The notes beneath the pieces are model-generated. The model was not told where the DNA came from, ran no database searches, and saw nothing but the letters and a program-made list of their open reading frames with translations. A stretch of DNA of 64,000 nt from assembly GCF_014194695.1 (NCBI RefSeq), contig NZ_JACIAH010000001.1, forward strand, positions 682,001 to 746,000. Direction: 5' to 3'. Shown in pieces: positions 46,994 to 56,471 of this stretch. The DNA is from Rhizobium sp. BK399. Lineage in GTDB: Bacteria > Pseudomonadota > Alphaproteobacteria > Rhizobiales > Rhizobiaceae. The stretch's first letter is position 1. Every line of letters starts with the position of its first letter. The position numbers were made by a program, and so were the translations under genes.

Positions 46994-47221
46994 TCACTTC
47001 GGAGCGCGCAGTTCGCCGCCTAGTCCGGCATCCACCAGAATGCGTCGCGCTCGATCGGCTTGTTCGTCATCGACAAGGAGTCGGCGCGGCAGCATGCCGA
47101 GCGACCCTTCCAGAATGCTCATGCCCTGATCGGCGATGAAGCAGTGAATACCGGCATCCTTCAGCAGACTTTCCGCGAAGGAGAGCAGCACGGGATCGTT
47201 GGCGCGAATAAGTTCATGCAT
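46994..47221 (-). CDS. DUF2007-family small protein
   Basis: Soluble 75-residue protein with the family pattern MHELIRANDPVLLSFAESLL, DAGIHCFIADQ and RRLLVDDEQADRARRIL. DUF2007 is thought to be a signal-transducing-type domain related to PII-like folds; no function is known. The ATG at 47221 is preferred over the TTG at 47260. It is coupled to the downstream methyltransferase gene by a 4-bp gap and is divergent from the polyprenyl synthase gene. Confidence 0.88.
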   Translation of the reverse strand: MHELIRANDPVLLSFAESLLKDAGIHCFIADQGMSILEGSLGMLPRRLLVDDEQADRARRILVDAGLGGELRAPK

Positions 47222-47329
47222 TTGCGGGAAAATCCCTTTCAAATTTGCGCGACGCGACAATTCACCCCTTGCCGCGCCAATCGCCCCTTTCTATTGTCGA
47301 ACTCAATAATTTAACAGGAGTCCGGGTCG

Positions 47330-48346
47330 TTGGGCGTGGTCATACCGCTTGAAGAAAGCAAAAACAAACTGGCATCCGTCAAGCCGCTGGTCGATTTGAC
47401 CAAGGCGGACATGGAGCGGGTGAACCAGCTTATCCTTTCCAAGGCCGGCTCCGACGTCCAGATGATTCCCGAGGTGGCCAACCATCTCATCTCGTCCGGC
47501 GGCAAGCGTCTGCGTCCGATGCTGACTTTGGCGTCGGCCGCATTGTTCGGCTACAAGGGCGAGAACCACATCAAGCTCGCGACATCCGTCGAGTTCATGC
47601 ACACGGCGACGTTGCTGCATGATGATGTCGTCGATGAAAGCGACCTTCGTCGGGGCAAGTCCACGGCCCGCATGATCTGGGGCAACCAGGCAAGCGTGCT
47701 CGTCGGCGACTTCCTGCTCGGCCAGGCGTTCCGTATGATGGTGGATGTCGGCTCGCTCGATGCGCTGGACGTCCTCTCCGCGGCCGCTTGCGTGATCGCC
47801 GAAGGCGAAGTGCTGCAGCTCTCCGTCGCCAAGAACATGGAAACGACTGAAGACGATTACCTTGCCGTTATCCGGGCCAAGACGGCGGCATTGTTCGCCG
47901 CGGCTGCCGAAGTCGGCCCAATCGTCGCCGATGCCGGCAAATCCGGGCGCAACGCGCTGAAATCCTACGGCATGAACCTCGGCCTTGCCTTCCAGCTCGT
48001 CGACGACGCGCTTGACTACGGCGGCAAGGCAGCCGATCTCGGCAAGAATGTCGGCGACGACTTCCGCGAAGGCAAGATCACGCTACCGGTTATCTTGGCC
48101 TATCGCCGCGGGACCGAGGAAGAACGGGCCTTCTGGCGACAAGCCATTGAAGGCGGCGAGAGCAGCGATCAGCATCTCGAAAAGGCGCTTGGCCTGATTA
48201 CCAAGTATGGCACGCTGAACGATACCATTGCCCGCGCGGTTCATTACGGGACGATCGCACGCGATGCGCTCGCGCCGCTTCCGGACACGGCATGGAAATC
48301 GGCTCTGATGGAAGTCATCGACTTCTGCATCGAGCGCGTCAACTAA
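47330..48346 (+). CDS. ispB: Long-chain all-trans polyprenyl diphosphate synthase (octaprenyl/decaprenyl type)
   Basis: Builds the ubiquinone side chain from farnesyl diphosphate and IPP. The 338 residues have the first Asp-rich motif LLHDDVVDESDLRRG (DD at 98-99) and the second LVDDALDYGG. GGKRLRPMLTLASA is the basic IPP-binding site. The start is TTG, chosen because AGGAG lies 9-13 nt upstream and homology begins there. Chain length (8 or 10 isoprene units) is not readable; rhizobia usually make Q10. Functionally linked to ubiA in this window. Confidence 0.94.
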   Translation: MGVVIPLEESKNKLASVKPLVDLTKADMERVNQLILSKAGSDVQMIPEVANHLISSGGKRLRPMLTLASAALFGYKGENHIKLATSVEFMHTATLLHDDVVDESDLRRGKSTARMIWGNQASVLVGDFLLGQAFRMMVDVGSLDALDVLSAAACVIAEGEVLQLSVAKNMETTEDDYLAVIRAKTAALFAAAAEVGPIVADAGKSGRNALKSYGMNLGLAFQLVDDALDYGGKAADLGKNVGDDFREGKITLPVILAYRRGTEEERAFWRQAIEGGESSDQHLEKALGLITKYGTLNDTIARAVHYGTIARDALAPLPDTAWKSALMEVIDFCIERVN

Positions 48347-48475
48347 TCGACGGTCACTGATCGCGGACTGATTTTATTGCAGGACCGCTTCAAAAAAGCC
48401 ATCCTGTTGTGAGTCAGTCAATTCAACTGATTTGCAGCCGGACGAGGCCGGCTGCCCGACAAGAGAGGTTTTCTA

Positions 48476-50305
48476 ATGCGGCAAAAACTTGCCATCCGTC
48501 TTCTTTCGAGCGCAGCCATGGCAGCGGTCATCTCGCTGGCAGCGCTCGGCGGCGTGAATGCCGAAGAGACGGCCAAGAAGGACGATGCCGCCACAGTAAT
48601 CTTCGATCCGGATAGCGTCACGAGCTTCTCCGGCGCATTTTTGGCTGCCCGGACTGCCGACGTCGATCACGATTACGAGACGGCGATCGAGTTGTACAAG
48701 AAGGCGCTGCAGATCGAGCCTGGCAATCCGGAAATTCGCCAGCGCCTGATGATCTCGCTGCTTCTGAACGGCGACATCAAGGACGGCGTGAAATACGCCA
48801 ACGATCTCAAGGGCGACCCGACGGTCGAGCGCATCACGACGATCGTGCGCAGCATGGATGCCATTCGTCGCGGCGAATACAAGACGGCTGAATCGCTCCT
48901 GAAATATACCGGGCCGAACGATCTCGACCGCATGATGAACGATCTGCTTGCCGCCTGGGCTCGCGTCGGCTCCGGCCGTGGCAAGGATGCCCTGTCGATG
49001 GTGCAGAGGATGAAGGGACCGGATTGGGTCGGTATCTTCAAGTCTTATAATGCCGGGGCAATCGCGATCGTGAACGGCGACGTCAAGGCCGCCCGTCAGA
49101 ACCTCAACGATGCCGTGCTCGACAAGGACGGCGGCGCGACGGCGCCTGATACCTTCATGCGCGCTGTCATGGCGCTTGCCCGCCTGGAAGCCTCGCAGGG
49201 CAACAAGCAGAAGGCGCTGGACGCGATTTCCGTCGGAGACAACCTGCTGCCCAACTACGCTCCGCTGAACGCGTTGCGCCAAAGCATCGAAAAGGGCGAA
49301 AAGCAGGAACAGCAGGTTCAGACTGCCAAGCAGGGAGCGGCCGGCGTCCTATTCTCCATCGGCGGCGCGCTGAACCGCGACGGGGCTGAAGACATCGTTT
49401 CGCTTTATCTGCAGACCGCGAAGACGCTTGATCCGGACAGTGCTGATACGCTTGTCATGCTTGGCGGCATTGCCGAGAAGCAGGAGCAGATGGACCGCGC
49501 GATTGCTCTCTACAAGCAGGTGCCAGAGACCTCGCCGATGCGCCGCATCTCCGAACTTCAGCTCGGCCTTGCCCTGGCTCAAGGCGGCAAGGTGGAAGAA
49601 GCACGCAAGCACCTGCAGAGCCTGATCGCCTCGGATCCGAAGGACGTTCGCAGCTACCTCGCTTATGGCAGCGTACTGTCGGATGCGAAGGATTATGCCG
49701 CGATGGCCGACAATTACGACAAGGCGGTCGAAGTCCTTGGTCCACTACCCGGCAGGAGCGCATGGACAGTCTTCTTCCAGCGCGGCATCGCCTATGAACG
49801 CCTCAAGAAGTGGGACCAGGCCGAGCCGAATTTCCGCAAGGCGCTGGCGCTCAATCCGGACCAGCCGCAAGTGCTGAACTACCTCGGCTACTCCTGGATC
49901 GACATGAACCGGAACCTCGATGAGGGACTGGCGATGATCAAGAAGGCCGTCGATCTGAGGCCCGACGACGGTTACATCATCGACTCGCTCGGTTGGGCCT
50001 ACTTCCGACTGAACCGCTTCGATGACGCGGTTAACGAGTTGGAGAAGGCCGCTCAGATCAAGGCTGGCGACGCCACGATCAACGACCATCTGGGCGATGC
50101 CTACTGGCGTGTCGGGCGCAAACTCGAAGCCGTCTACCAATGGAACCGTGCGCTGAGCTCGGAGCCTGAGGCCGCCGAGATCCCGAAGATCAAGGAAAAG
50201 ATCGCCAACGGCTTGCCGCAGGATACCGACAGCTCAAGGGCCGCCGACAAAAAGCAGCCGGACCCGGCGCCCGTCGAGCCGAAGCCCACGGATAAGAAGT
50301 CCTGA
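48476..50305 (+). CDS. Exported TPR-repeat protein
   Basis: Protein of 609 residues with a signal peptide (about 1-29, cleavage near GGVNA) followed by many TPR units, such as ARTADVDHDYETAIELYKKA, LQIEPGNPEIRQRLMISLLL and DEGLAMIKKAVDLRPDDGYI. The C-terminus is Lys/Pro/Asp-rich. Strong AAGAGAGG ribosome-binding site. It probably scaffolds envelope complexes; partners are unknown. The next gene, ispE, starts 6 bp after its stop, so the pair is co-transcribed. Confidence 0.92.
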   Translation: MRQKLAIRLLSSAAMAAVISLAALGGVNAEETAKKDDAATVIFDPDSVTSFSGAFLAARTADVDHDYETAIELYKKALQIEPGNPEIRQRLMISLLLNGDIKDGVKYANDLKGDPTVERITTIVRSMDAIRRGEYKTAESLLKYTGPNDLDRMMNDLLAAWARVGSGRGKDALSMVQRMKGPDWVGIFKSYNAGAIAIVNGDVKAARQNLNDAVLDKDGGATAPDTFMRAVMALARLEASQGNKQKALDAISVGDNLLPNYAPLNALRQSIEKGEKQEQQVQTAKQGAAGVLFSIGGALNRDGAEDIVSLYLQTAKTLDPDSADTLVMLGGIAEKQEQMDRAIALYKQVPETSPMRRISELQLGLALAQGGKVEEARKHLQSLIASDPKDVRSYLAYGSVLSDAKDYAAMADNYDKAVEVLGPLPGRSAWTVFFQRGIAYERLKKWDQAEPNFRKALALNPDQPQVLNYLGYSWIDMNRNLDEGLAMIKKAVDLRPDDGYIIDSLGWAYFRLNRFDDAVNELEKAAQIKAGDATINDHLGDAYWRVGRKLEAVYQWNRALSSEPEAAEIPKIKEKIANGLPQDTDSSRAADKKQPDPAPVEPKPTDKKS

Positions 50306-50311
50306 TAGGCG

Positions 50312-51220
50312 ATGCCAACGGCGAGTTTGCGCGATGACGTGACCGTCATCGAGGACGCTCCGGCAAAGATCAATCTGGCCCTGCATGTGACGGGCCAGAG
50401 ATCTGATGGATACCATCTCCTCGATATGTTGGTGACCTTCACCCGGCATGGAGATCGGTTGCAGTTTACGCCGGCCCAGCAGGACGAATTCGAGATCTCC
50501 GGGCGCTTCGCCGAAGCGCTTGGCGACAGCCGTGACGACAATCTTGTCCTTAAGGCCCGAGATTTTTTGCGCGACGCGATCGCTCGCGAGGGTGGCAGCA
50601 CTCCCTCCGTCCGGATCCAGCTCCAGAAGAACCTTCCGATCGCGTCGGGGATCGGCGGCGGCTCGGCGGATGCCGCGGCGACGCTTCGCGGTCTGATGAA
50701 GCTGTGGGACGCGTCGCTTCCGCCTGAGACAGTTGCGGCAATCGCCGTTCGCCTTGGCGCCGACGTGCCGATGTGCCTGGCCAGTCAGCCGCTTGTCGCC
50801 CGGGGCATCGGCGAGAAAATCACCCTCCTCAACGACATGCCGATCTTTGCCATCGTACTGGCAAACCCTCTGAAGGGTGTATCGACGCCGGAAGTCTTCC
50901 GTAAGCTGACAACAAAGACCAATCCGCCGCTCGACATGGCACCTCGCCCTAGCTGGGTAGAGACGATAGGCGCGATGCGCAACGACCTTGAGCCGGTCGC
51001 GCGTGAGATACTGCCTGAGATCGCCGAAATCTCGGCGATGCTCAGGACGCAGGGAGCCTCGCTCGTTCGTATGTCAGGCTCCGGCGCCACGTGCTACGGC
51101 ATTTTTGCGTCGCTTGCAGCGGCTCAAGGCGCGGCTGCGATGCTTCACAACGACCGGCCGGACTGGTATTTCGAAGCAACGGAAACGATTGCTGGAGGTC
51201 GTGATGCCAGGGCTGGATGA
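50312..51220 (+). CDS. ispE: 4-diphosphocytidyl-2-C-methyl-D-erythritol kinase
   Basis: GHMP kinase of the MEP isoprenoid pathway, phosphorylating CDP-ME. The 302 residues have the N-terminal substrate region APAKINLALHVTGQRSDGYH, the ATP loop PIASGIGGGSADAAATLRGL and the C-terminal MSGSGATCYGIF. It overlaps the moaB start by 17 bp, indicating coupling. It supplies precursors for the polyprenyl synthase encoded just upstream. Confidence 0.96.
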   Translation: MPTASLRDDVTVIEDAPAKINLALHVTGQRSDGYHLLDMLVTFTRHGDRLQFTPAQQDEFEISGRFAEALGDSRDDNLVLKARDFLRDAIAREGGSTPSVRIQLQKNLPIASGIGGGSADAAATLRGLMKLWDASLPPETVAAIAVRLGADVPMCLASQPLVARGIGEKITLLNDMPIFAIVLANPLKGVSTPEVFRKLTTKTNPPLDMAPRPSWVETIGAMRNDLEPVAREILPEIAEISAMLRTQGASLVRMSGSGATCYGIFASLAAAQGAAAMLHNDRPDWYFEATETIAGGRDARAG

Positions 51221-51755
51221 GACGCGAACCTTCATTCCGGTTGGCATTGCCGTGCTGACGGTCTCGGATACGCGGACGCTTTCCGATGATCGCTCCGGCG
51301 ATACGCTGGCTGCCAGAATCAAGGAGGCGGGCCACCGGCTGATCGATCGTGCGATCGTTCCCGATGATCGGCTGGCAATCGCCTCGCGCGTCAAGGCCTG
51401 GACGGAACGAGACGATATCGACGTCGTGATCACGACGGGAGGAACGGGTTTTACCGGCCGCGACGTTACGCCGGAGGCTCTGGAGCCGCTTTTCGAGAAG
51501 AAGATGGACGGCTTTTCGGCGGTCTTCCACCGCATCTCCTACGACAAGATCGGCACCTCGACCATTCAGTCCAGAGCCACGGCAGGCGTTGCCAACGCAA
51601 CCTTCATCTTCGTCCTGCCGGGCTCCCCCGGCGCCTGCAAGGATGCCTGGGACGGCATCCTGAAATCCCAGCTCGACTATCGCCACATGCCCTGCAACTT
51701 CGTGGAGATCATGCCGCGCCTCGACGAGCATCTGAAGCGCGGCGCCGGCAAGTAA
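51204..51755 (+). CDS. moaB: MoaB/Mog-family molybdopterin adenylyltransferase-like protein
   Basis: Molybdenum-cofactor protein of 183 residues. Core motifs are VGIAVLTVSDTRT, VVITTGGTGFTGRDVTPEAL and FVLPGSPGACKDAW. It would bind or adenylylate molybdopterin. The ATG at 51204 has GGAGG six nt upstream inside ispE; a longer frame from 50988 is only overlap. No other mo genes are nearby. Confidence 0.93.
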   Translation: MPGLDETRTFIPVGIAVLTVSDTRTLSDDRSGDTLAARIKEAGHRLIDRAIVPDDRLAIASRVKAWTERDDIDVVITTGGTGFTGRDVTPEALEPLFEKKMDGFSAVFHRISYDKIGTSTIQSRATAGVANATFIFVLPGSPGACKDAWDGILKSQLDYRHMPCNFVEIMPRLDEHLKRGAGK

Positions 51756-51785
51756 GGATCTTCTCCGGCCACACAGTCCGTCGTG

Positions 51786-52103
51786 CTATGTCCCAATGCC
51801 CGGCAGGTTGGGCATCGTTTCCCAACTATCGCCCGACAGCAGAAGGCAGCTTATGCCTCTGGTATCGGTAATGAGCAGCGTCCACGTGCCGCTCTGCGCA
51901 GCGTAGACCTCAAGCATGGCGTTCTGATTGACCAGTCCGACTGCCGTCAGCCTTTCGGCAAAGTTCTTGTCGAGAAAATTGACGACCTCGGATCGGGCTG
52001 CGCAACTGCGCATCATCTGCGATGCTGCCGAATGCGGATGCGCGATCATCAATGTCGCCAATATGACCGCCGATACAAGGCCGTGGATCATATTGCGTTT
52101 CAT
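51786..52103 (-). CDS. Small secreted protein of unknown function
   Basis: Protein of 105 residues with a clear signal peptide (MIHGLVSAVILATLMIAHPH, cleavage near SAASQ). The mature part is about 75 residues with two Cys (RSCAARSEVVNF and RGISCLLLS) and the segment AQSGTWTLLITDTRGISC. GGGAGGTG precedes the ATG at 52103, ruling out the longer frame to 52181. It resembles small exported rhizobial proteins that end WETMP, but no function is known. Confidence 0.85.
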   Translation of the reverse strand: MKRNMIHGLVSAVILATLMIAHPHSAASQMMRSCAARSEVVNFLDKNFAERLTAVGLVNQNAMLEVYAAQSGTWTLLITDTRGISCLLLSGDSWETMPNLPGIGT

Positions 52104-52279
52104 GACGCACCTCCCTTTGCCGGATAACCGGCAGAAGAGGAGACTTCCGCTGACCTGTTCTGCCGTCTGCCGGCATTCCATGGTCGACCGTCACGAAGCG
52201 CGGCGCTCGGGCGGCGCCATGACCGAATTATAGCGCGAAATCGTATCGGGCGCCATTATTGCGGAGATGGAGATAACCG

Positions 52280-52798
52280 CTATCGGGCGGCGCGCGCGAC
52301 CCAGGATGGAATCAGCTCGCTGGAAAGCTTCCGCAGCTTCTGCCCCTTTGCGAATTCGGAAAGGCGCATGCCGCTTCTTGCGGTTGCCACCGCCTGCTTC
52401 TTGGGAAGGAGAAGTCCAAGTTCCAGTGGCGAAGAGGCCCGGCTAATACGCTGCAGGAAAGGCCGCCGGTATCCACGCGACGCGGTGAACCGCGCCGGCA
52501 GCTTGTTGAGGGCCATATACTCAGCAATCTCATCGATCCAGCCGGTCTGCGGTCGTGCCCCCGGCTCCACGAAAAGCAACCATTCGCCTCGCGCAGAGTG
52601 CACTATATCCTTGATATCCCATTGCGAATGAAAGCGGCAGCCGGCGGCGTCGGCCACCCGCGACGTCCCGTCCCGCGAGTCATGGTCCAGCACCACCACG
52701 TCGCTGACGAGCCCCTCCACCGCGCCTGCAACCAACACCGATAACGTCTGCGCCAGCTCAGGTTCCTGATCCTGGCATTCCAGTACTACTGTCAACAT
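52280..52798 (-). CDS. Short glycosyltransferase-like protein
   Basis: Protein of 172 residues with a family-2 glycosyltransferase N-terminus (MLTVVLECQDQEPELAQTLS, VVVLDHDSRDGTSRVADAAG) and the segment RGEWLLFVEPGARPQTGWID, where the usual DxD is replaced by EPGAR. It is shorter than full GT-A enzymes (about 230 or more) and lacks an obvious catalytic base region, so it may be inactive or accessory. Basic C-terminus (GQKLRKLSSELIPSWVARAAR). It stands alone and divergent from the radical SAM gene. Confidence 0.8.
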   Translation of the reverse strand: MLTVVLECQDQEPELAQTLSVLVAGAVEGLVSDVVVLDHDSRDGTSRVADAAGCRFHSQWDIKDIVHSARGEWLLFVEPGARPQTGWIDEIAEYMALNKLPARFTASRGYRRPFLQRISRASSPLELGLLLPKKQAVATARSGMRLSEFAKGQKLRKLSSELIPSWVARAAR

Positions 52799-52903
52799 TG
52801 CCTATTCATAGAGCGCCGCACAAAATTTTGCCAGCGGCACTTTCCTCATTTTGTTCTTGCATTGTTCTCATTTTATCGATAGGAATTTAATCATCAAAAC
52901 GGA

Positions 52904-52920
52904 CGAAAGCAAAGCTTTCG
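52904..52920 (+). promoter_or_regulatory. Leader hairpin of the radical SAM gene
   Basis: CGAAAGC-AAA-GCTTTCG, a perfect 7-bp stem with 3-nt loop ending 15 nt before the ATG at 52936. No T-run follows, so it may modulate translation. Confidence 0.45.
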
Positions 52921-52935
52921 CCAGCGGAGAATCCG

Positions 52936-54093
52936 ATGAACGAGCAGTCCCTTGCAGGGCAGGCCGCATTCGCGCCTGCCAATACGGCAGATATTGCCGA
53001 TGCGATGATCGTATCTGCCGGCTTGCGGATCGATGTCGACCGTCGCCGCGGACGTGCGGCGGGATTGAATCCAAGCGGACGTTTCGAACCTATGCGCCGG
53101 GAGGCCATCGATGATGGCTGGCAGAATCTTGAAGACCTGCCGCCGTTCAAGACCGAGGTTCAGATCGAGAAGCCTCGGACGGCAATCACCCGCAACGAGT
53201 CACCGGACATTCCCTTCGACCGCTCGATCAATCCCTATCGCGGCTGCGAGCACGGCTGCATCTACTGCTTCGCGCGGCCAACGCACGCCTATATGGGGCT
53301 TTCCGCCGGTCTCGACTTTGAAGCCAAGCTCTTTGCGAAGCCGGATGCAGCCAAGCTGCTGGAACGTGAACTGGCAAAGCCCGGCTATAAGCCGCGCGTG
53401 ATCGCGATCGGCACCAACACCGATCCCTACCAGCCGATCGAGAAGGAATGGCGCATCATGCGGCAGATTCTCGAGGTGCTTGAGAAGGCGAACCATCCGG
53501 TTTCGATCGTCACCAAATCGGCGATGATCATGCGCGACCTCGATATTCTCTCGGCGATGGCGGAGAGGAATCTCGTCCGCGTGTCACTGTCGGTCACCAC
53601 GCTCGACCGAAAGCTCGCGCGGACGATGGAGCCCCGCGCCTCGACCCCCACGCGTCGGCTGGAAGCCATCCGCGCCCTCTCAGAGGCAGGCATCCAGACA
53701 TCGGTGATGGCTGCCCCGATGATTCCGGCGCTCAACGACCATGAACTCGAGCGTATCTTGGAGTCAGCCCATGCGGCGGGTGCTACAGAGGCGGGCTATG
53801 TCATCCTGCGTCTGCCGCTCGAAGTCTCGCCGCTATTTCGGGACTGGCTGCTGCAGAATTATCCCGACCGCTACCGGCATGTCATGTCGCTCGTCCGCTC
53901 GATGCGCGGCGGCAAGGATTACGACGCGGAGTTCGGCAAGCGAATGAAGGGCGCTGGGCCTTACGCTTGGCAGATTGCGCGCCGTTTCGAAATGGCGACG
54001 AAACGGCTCGGCATGACCCGCCGCAGCATGCCGTTGCGGGATGATCTCTTCGTTCCGCCCGATGGCAGCGGCGTGCAGCTTTCGCTGCTTTGA
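52936..54093 (+). CDS. PA0069-family radical SAM protein
   Basis: Radical SAM enzyme of 385 residues with the 4Fe-4S signature CEHGCIYCFARP and downstream strands VIAIGTNTDPYQPIEKEWRI, HPVSIVTKSAMIMRD and VRVSLSVTTLDRKLARTMEP. It belongs to the PA0069/SplB-related group, whose substrates are unknown. A roughly 60-residue Arg-rich N-terminus (DVDRRRGRAAGLNPSGRFE) precedes the radical core. It has its own leader hairpin and is followed by rnhB. Confidence 0.92.
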   Translation: MNEQSLAGQAAFAPANTADIADAMIVSAGLRIDVDRRRGRAAGLNPSGRFEPMRREAIDDGWQNLEDLPPFKTEVQIEKPRTAITRNESPDIPFDRSINPYRGCEHGCIYCFARPTHAYMGLSAGLDFEAKLFAKPDAAKLLERELAKPGYKPRVIAIGTNTDPYQPIEKEWRIMRQILEVLEKANHPVSIVTKSAMIMRDLDILSAMAERNLVRVSLSVTTLDRKLARTMEPRASTPTRRLEAIRALSEAGIQTSVMAAPMIPALNDHELERILESAHAAGATEAGYVILRLPLEVSPLFRDWLLQNYPDRYRHVMSLVRSMRGGKDYDAEFGKRMKGAGPYAWQIARRFEMATKRLGMTRRSMPLRDDLFVPPDGSGVQLSLL

Positions 54094-54204
54094 TTTTTCC
54101 AGCTTCGCGGATGGTCGCCCTGCCCTTCCGCGCTCAAGTCCCCGGCCCGCCGCCCTGATCCGGGGACTTGCAGGAAATCGGGTTGGCGTGCGAGGGTCAG
54201 CCGC

Positions 54205-54894
54205 ATGAAACGTCGCACGCCACCCGATTCTCCTATGCTTTTCGAAGACGTCCCCCTCGTGCCGGATTTTCGGCTCGAGCTGAAGGCGCGCAAGGCTGGC
54301 CACTGGCCGGTCGCCGGCGCGGATGAAGCTGGACGCGGTCCTCTCGCTGGCCCAGTGGTCGCAGCCGCCGTCATCCTCGACCCCAAGCGTATTCCCGATG
54401 GCTTGAACGATTCGAAGCAGCTTTCGGCACAGAAGCGCGAGGAGCTCTTTGCGCAGATCCTCGCGACCGCAACGGTGTCGATCGCCTCGTCAAGTTCTAC
54501 ACGCATCGATGAAACGGATATCCGCAAGGCGAGCCTGGATGCCATGCGGCGTGCCATCTGTGGCTTGTCGATCCCTGCTAGCTATGTGCTGACAGACGGC
54601 CTCGATGTGCCGCCTGGCCTTCTCTGCCCCGGCCAGGCTGTCGTCAAGGGAGACGCGCGCTCCGTCTCGATCGCCGCAGCCTCCATCGTCGCCAAGGTGA
54701 CGCGCGACCGCATGATGGCGCGTGCCGACAGTACGTTTCCCGCTTATGGCTTTGCTGCGCATGTCGGCTATGGCACCGCGCAACACCGCGCCGGCATCGA
54801 GAAGCACGGTCCGTGCTCGCTGCATCGCATGACCTTCAGCCCGCTGAAGAAGGTGCAGGGCGTCGATATCGATGTCGATATCGGAATCGACTGA
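54205..54894 (+). CDS. rnhB: Ribonuclease HII
   Basis: Removes ribonucleotides from DNA and RNA primers. The 229 residues have the active-site start [21 protein letters not shown], the DSKQL motif in [14 protein letters not shown], and later acidic residues in VLTDGLDVP and [22 protein letters not shown]. An N-terminal extension of about 35 residues precedes the core. The C-terminus ends with an Asp/Val-rich tail ([10 protein letters not shown]). Convergent with the ATP synthase operon over a shared terminator. Confidence 0.97.
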   Translation: MKRRTPPDSPMLFEDVPLVPDFRLELKARKAGHWPVAGADEAGRGPLAGPVVAAAVILDPKRIPDGLNDSKQLSAQKREELFAQILATATVSIASSSSTRIDETDIRKASLDAMRRAICGLSIPASYVLTDGLDVPPGLLCPGQAVVKGDARSVSIAAASIVAKVTRDRMMARADSTFPAYGFAAHVGYGTAQHRAGIEKHGPCSLHRMTFSPLKKVQGVDIDVDIGID

Positions 54895-54930
54895 TCTCGC
54901 TTACCGACGACAACTAAGGTCCCAAACTAA

Positions 54931-54955
54931 AAAAGCCCCGCAAAGCGGGGCTTTT
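54931..54955. terminator. Bidirectional rho-independent terminator
   Basis: AAAAGCCCCGC and GCGGGGCTTTT form an 11-bp stem with loop AAA between rnhB and the ATP synthase operon. Confidence 0.92.
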
Positions 54956-54974
54956 CGAAAGCGTAATGCTCACC

Positions 54975-55466
54975 TTAGTTGAGGCGGCTCTTGACGTTAC
55001 CGATGGCGTCGCTGAAGAGCTCGGACTGAACCTTCGTGTCTGCCTTCTTCGCCAGAACGTTCTCGGCAGCGGCAATAGCCAGATCGACGGCAGCGGAACG
55101 AACAGCCTTCATCGCGTCGGCTTCAGCCTGCTTGATCTTCTGTTCGGAAACGGCCGTGCGGTTGGCAACGAATTCTTCCGTTTTCTTCTTGGCTTCAGCC
55201 GTCAGCATTTCGGCTTCGCGCTCGGCCGCAGCAACGATGTGTGCGGCTTCGGCTTCAGCTTCCTTGCGCTTGCGCTGATACTCGGCCAGCAGATGCTGGG
55301 CCTCTTCACGCAGACGCTTGGCTTCCGACAGTTCGTTGCGGATCTGATCAGCACGGTCGTCCAGCGACTTTGCCATCATACCCGGAACCTTCAGGTAGAC
55401 AACCAGCGCCAGGAACAGGACGAGGCCGACAAATGCGAAGAATGTTGCGTCGAGTGCAAATTCCAT
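54975..55466 (-). CDS. atpF: ATP synthase F0 subunit b
   Basis: Stator-stalk subunit of 163 residues: one N-terminal helix (MEFALDATFFAFVGLVLFLA) and a long charged coiled coil. Last gene of the atpI-B-E-F'-F operon, starting 3 bp after the b' stop, and followed by a strong terminator. Two different b-type subunits, typical of alphaproteobacteria, form a heterodimeric stalk. Confidence 0.95.
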   Translation of the reverse strand: MEFALDATFFAFVGLVLFLALVVYLKVPGMMAKSLDDRADQIRNELSEAKRLREEAQHLLAEYQRKRKEAEAEAAHIVAAAEREAEMLTAEAKKKTEEFVANRTAVSEQKIKQAEADAMKAVRSAAVDLAIAAAENVLAKKADTKVQSELFSDAIGNVKSRLN

Positions 55467-55469
55467 CGA

Positions 55470-56096
55470 TCAAGCCCCCTTCTTGATGTCTGCAACCGCA
55501 GCGGCAACATCTGCCTTCGCGGAGGTGCCGATCAGCTGTTCTACGACGGCGGTTGCGGTTTCTTCAGCGATCGCACCGACGTCCGCGAACGCCTTCGCCT
55601 TGATGTCGGCGATGCGGCCTTCGGCAGCCTTCAGCTTTTCAGCCAGGCTTGCTTCAACGGCCTTGCGGTCGGCTTCGGCCTTCAGCTTGGCAGCGTCGCG
55701 GGCTGCGGTACCGATCGAATTTGACTTGGCGCGGGCTGCGGCCAGCTCGGCTTCGTAAGCGGCAACGTCGGCGTCGGCCTCCGCCTTCAGGCGGCTTGCC
55801 TCACCGAGATCCTGCGAGATGCGGCTGTGGCGCTGCTCGAGAATATTGCCGATGCGCGGTGCGATGACCTTTTGCATGAGCACGAAGAAGGCGACAAACG
55901 TAATCGCCAGCCACAGCAGCTGCGAGGGGTAGGTCTTCGCATCGAAAGGCGGGAATACGCCGCCACCATGATGCTCGGCTGGTACGCCGGTCTCGGTGTG
56001 GACATCGCCTGCAGCCGGGGCGGCATGCGCGTCTGCACCAGTTTCTGCGGTTCCCGCCGGGGCCTCTTCGGCGTAAGCCGGGGTCACAAAAAACAT
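55470..56096 (-). CDS. atpF': ATP synthase F0 subunit b'
   Basis: Second b-type stalk subunit, 208 residues, with an N-terminal Ala/Glu/His-rich periplasmic stretch ([20 protein letters not shown]), one helix ([19 protein letters not shown]) and a coiled coil. A GGAGG site supports the ATG at 56096 rather than the GTG at 56102. The N-terminal extension is typical of alphaproteobacterial b' subunits. Confidence 0.94.
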   Translation of the reverse strand: MFFVTPAYAEEAPAGTAETGADAHAAPAAGDVHTETGVPAEHHGGGVFPPFDAKTYPSQLLWLAITFVAFFVLMQKVIAPRIGNILEQRHSRISQDLGEASRLKAEADADVAAYEAELAAARAKSNSIGTAARDAAKLKAEADRKAVEASLAEKLKAAEGRIADIKAKAFADVGAIAEETATAVVEQLIGTSAKADVAAAVADIKKGA

Positions 56097-56174
56097 GCTC
56101 ACCTCCAGGTGTACTGCAAATGCAAAGGATCACGGCATGCGGGCTGCAGGCCGTGATCCTTCAATGCGCCTGTA

Positions 56175-56402
56175 TTAAACGGCGAAGAGCAGGAGGAGAG
56201 CGACGAGCAGCGAGAAGATGCCCAGAGCTTCCGTAACGGCGAAGCCGAAAACCAGACGGCCGAACTGGCTGTCAGCGGCAGACGGGTTGCGCAGCGCGCC
56301 GGACAGGTAGCTGCCGAAGATGTTGCCGAGGCCGAGAGCCGTACCGGCCATACCGAGGCAAGCCAGACCTGCGCCGATGTACTTTGCTGCGATGGGATCC
56401 AT
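56175..56402 (-). CDS. atpE: ATP synthase F0 subunit c
   Basis: Proton-carrying ring subunit of 75 residues: two helices with the essential carboxylate Glu58 in VTEALGIFSLLVALL and the loop ALRNPSA. Strong AAAGGAG ribosome-binding site. The DNA is unusually conserved in character, as expected for this subunit. Confidence 0.97.
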   Translation of the reverse strand: MDPIAAKYIGAGLACLGMAGTALGLGNIFGSYLSGALRNPSAADSQFGRLVFGFAVTEALGIFSLLVALLLLFAV

Positions 56403-56471
56403 ATTTTCACTCCTTTGAAATGGTTGTTACGGCGAATTGACTGACGCCCATGGACGTCAACATCGGTATCC

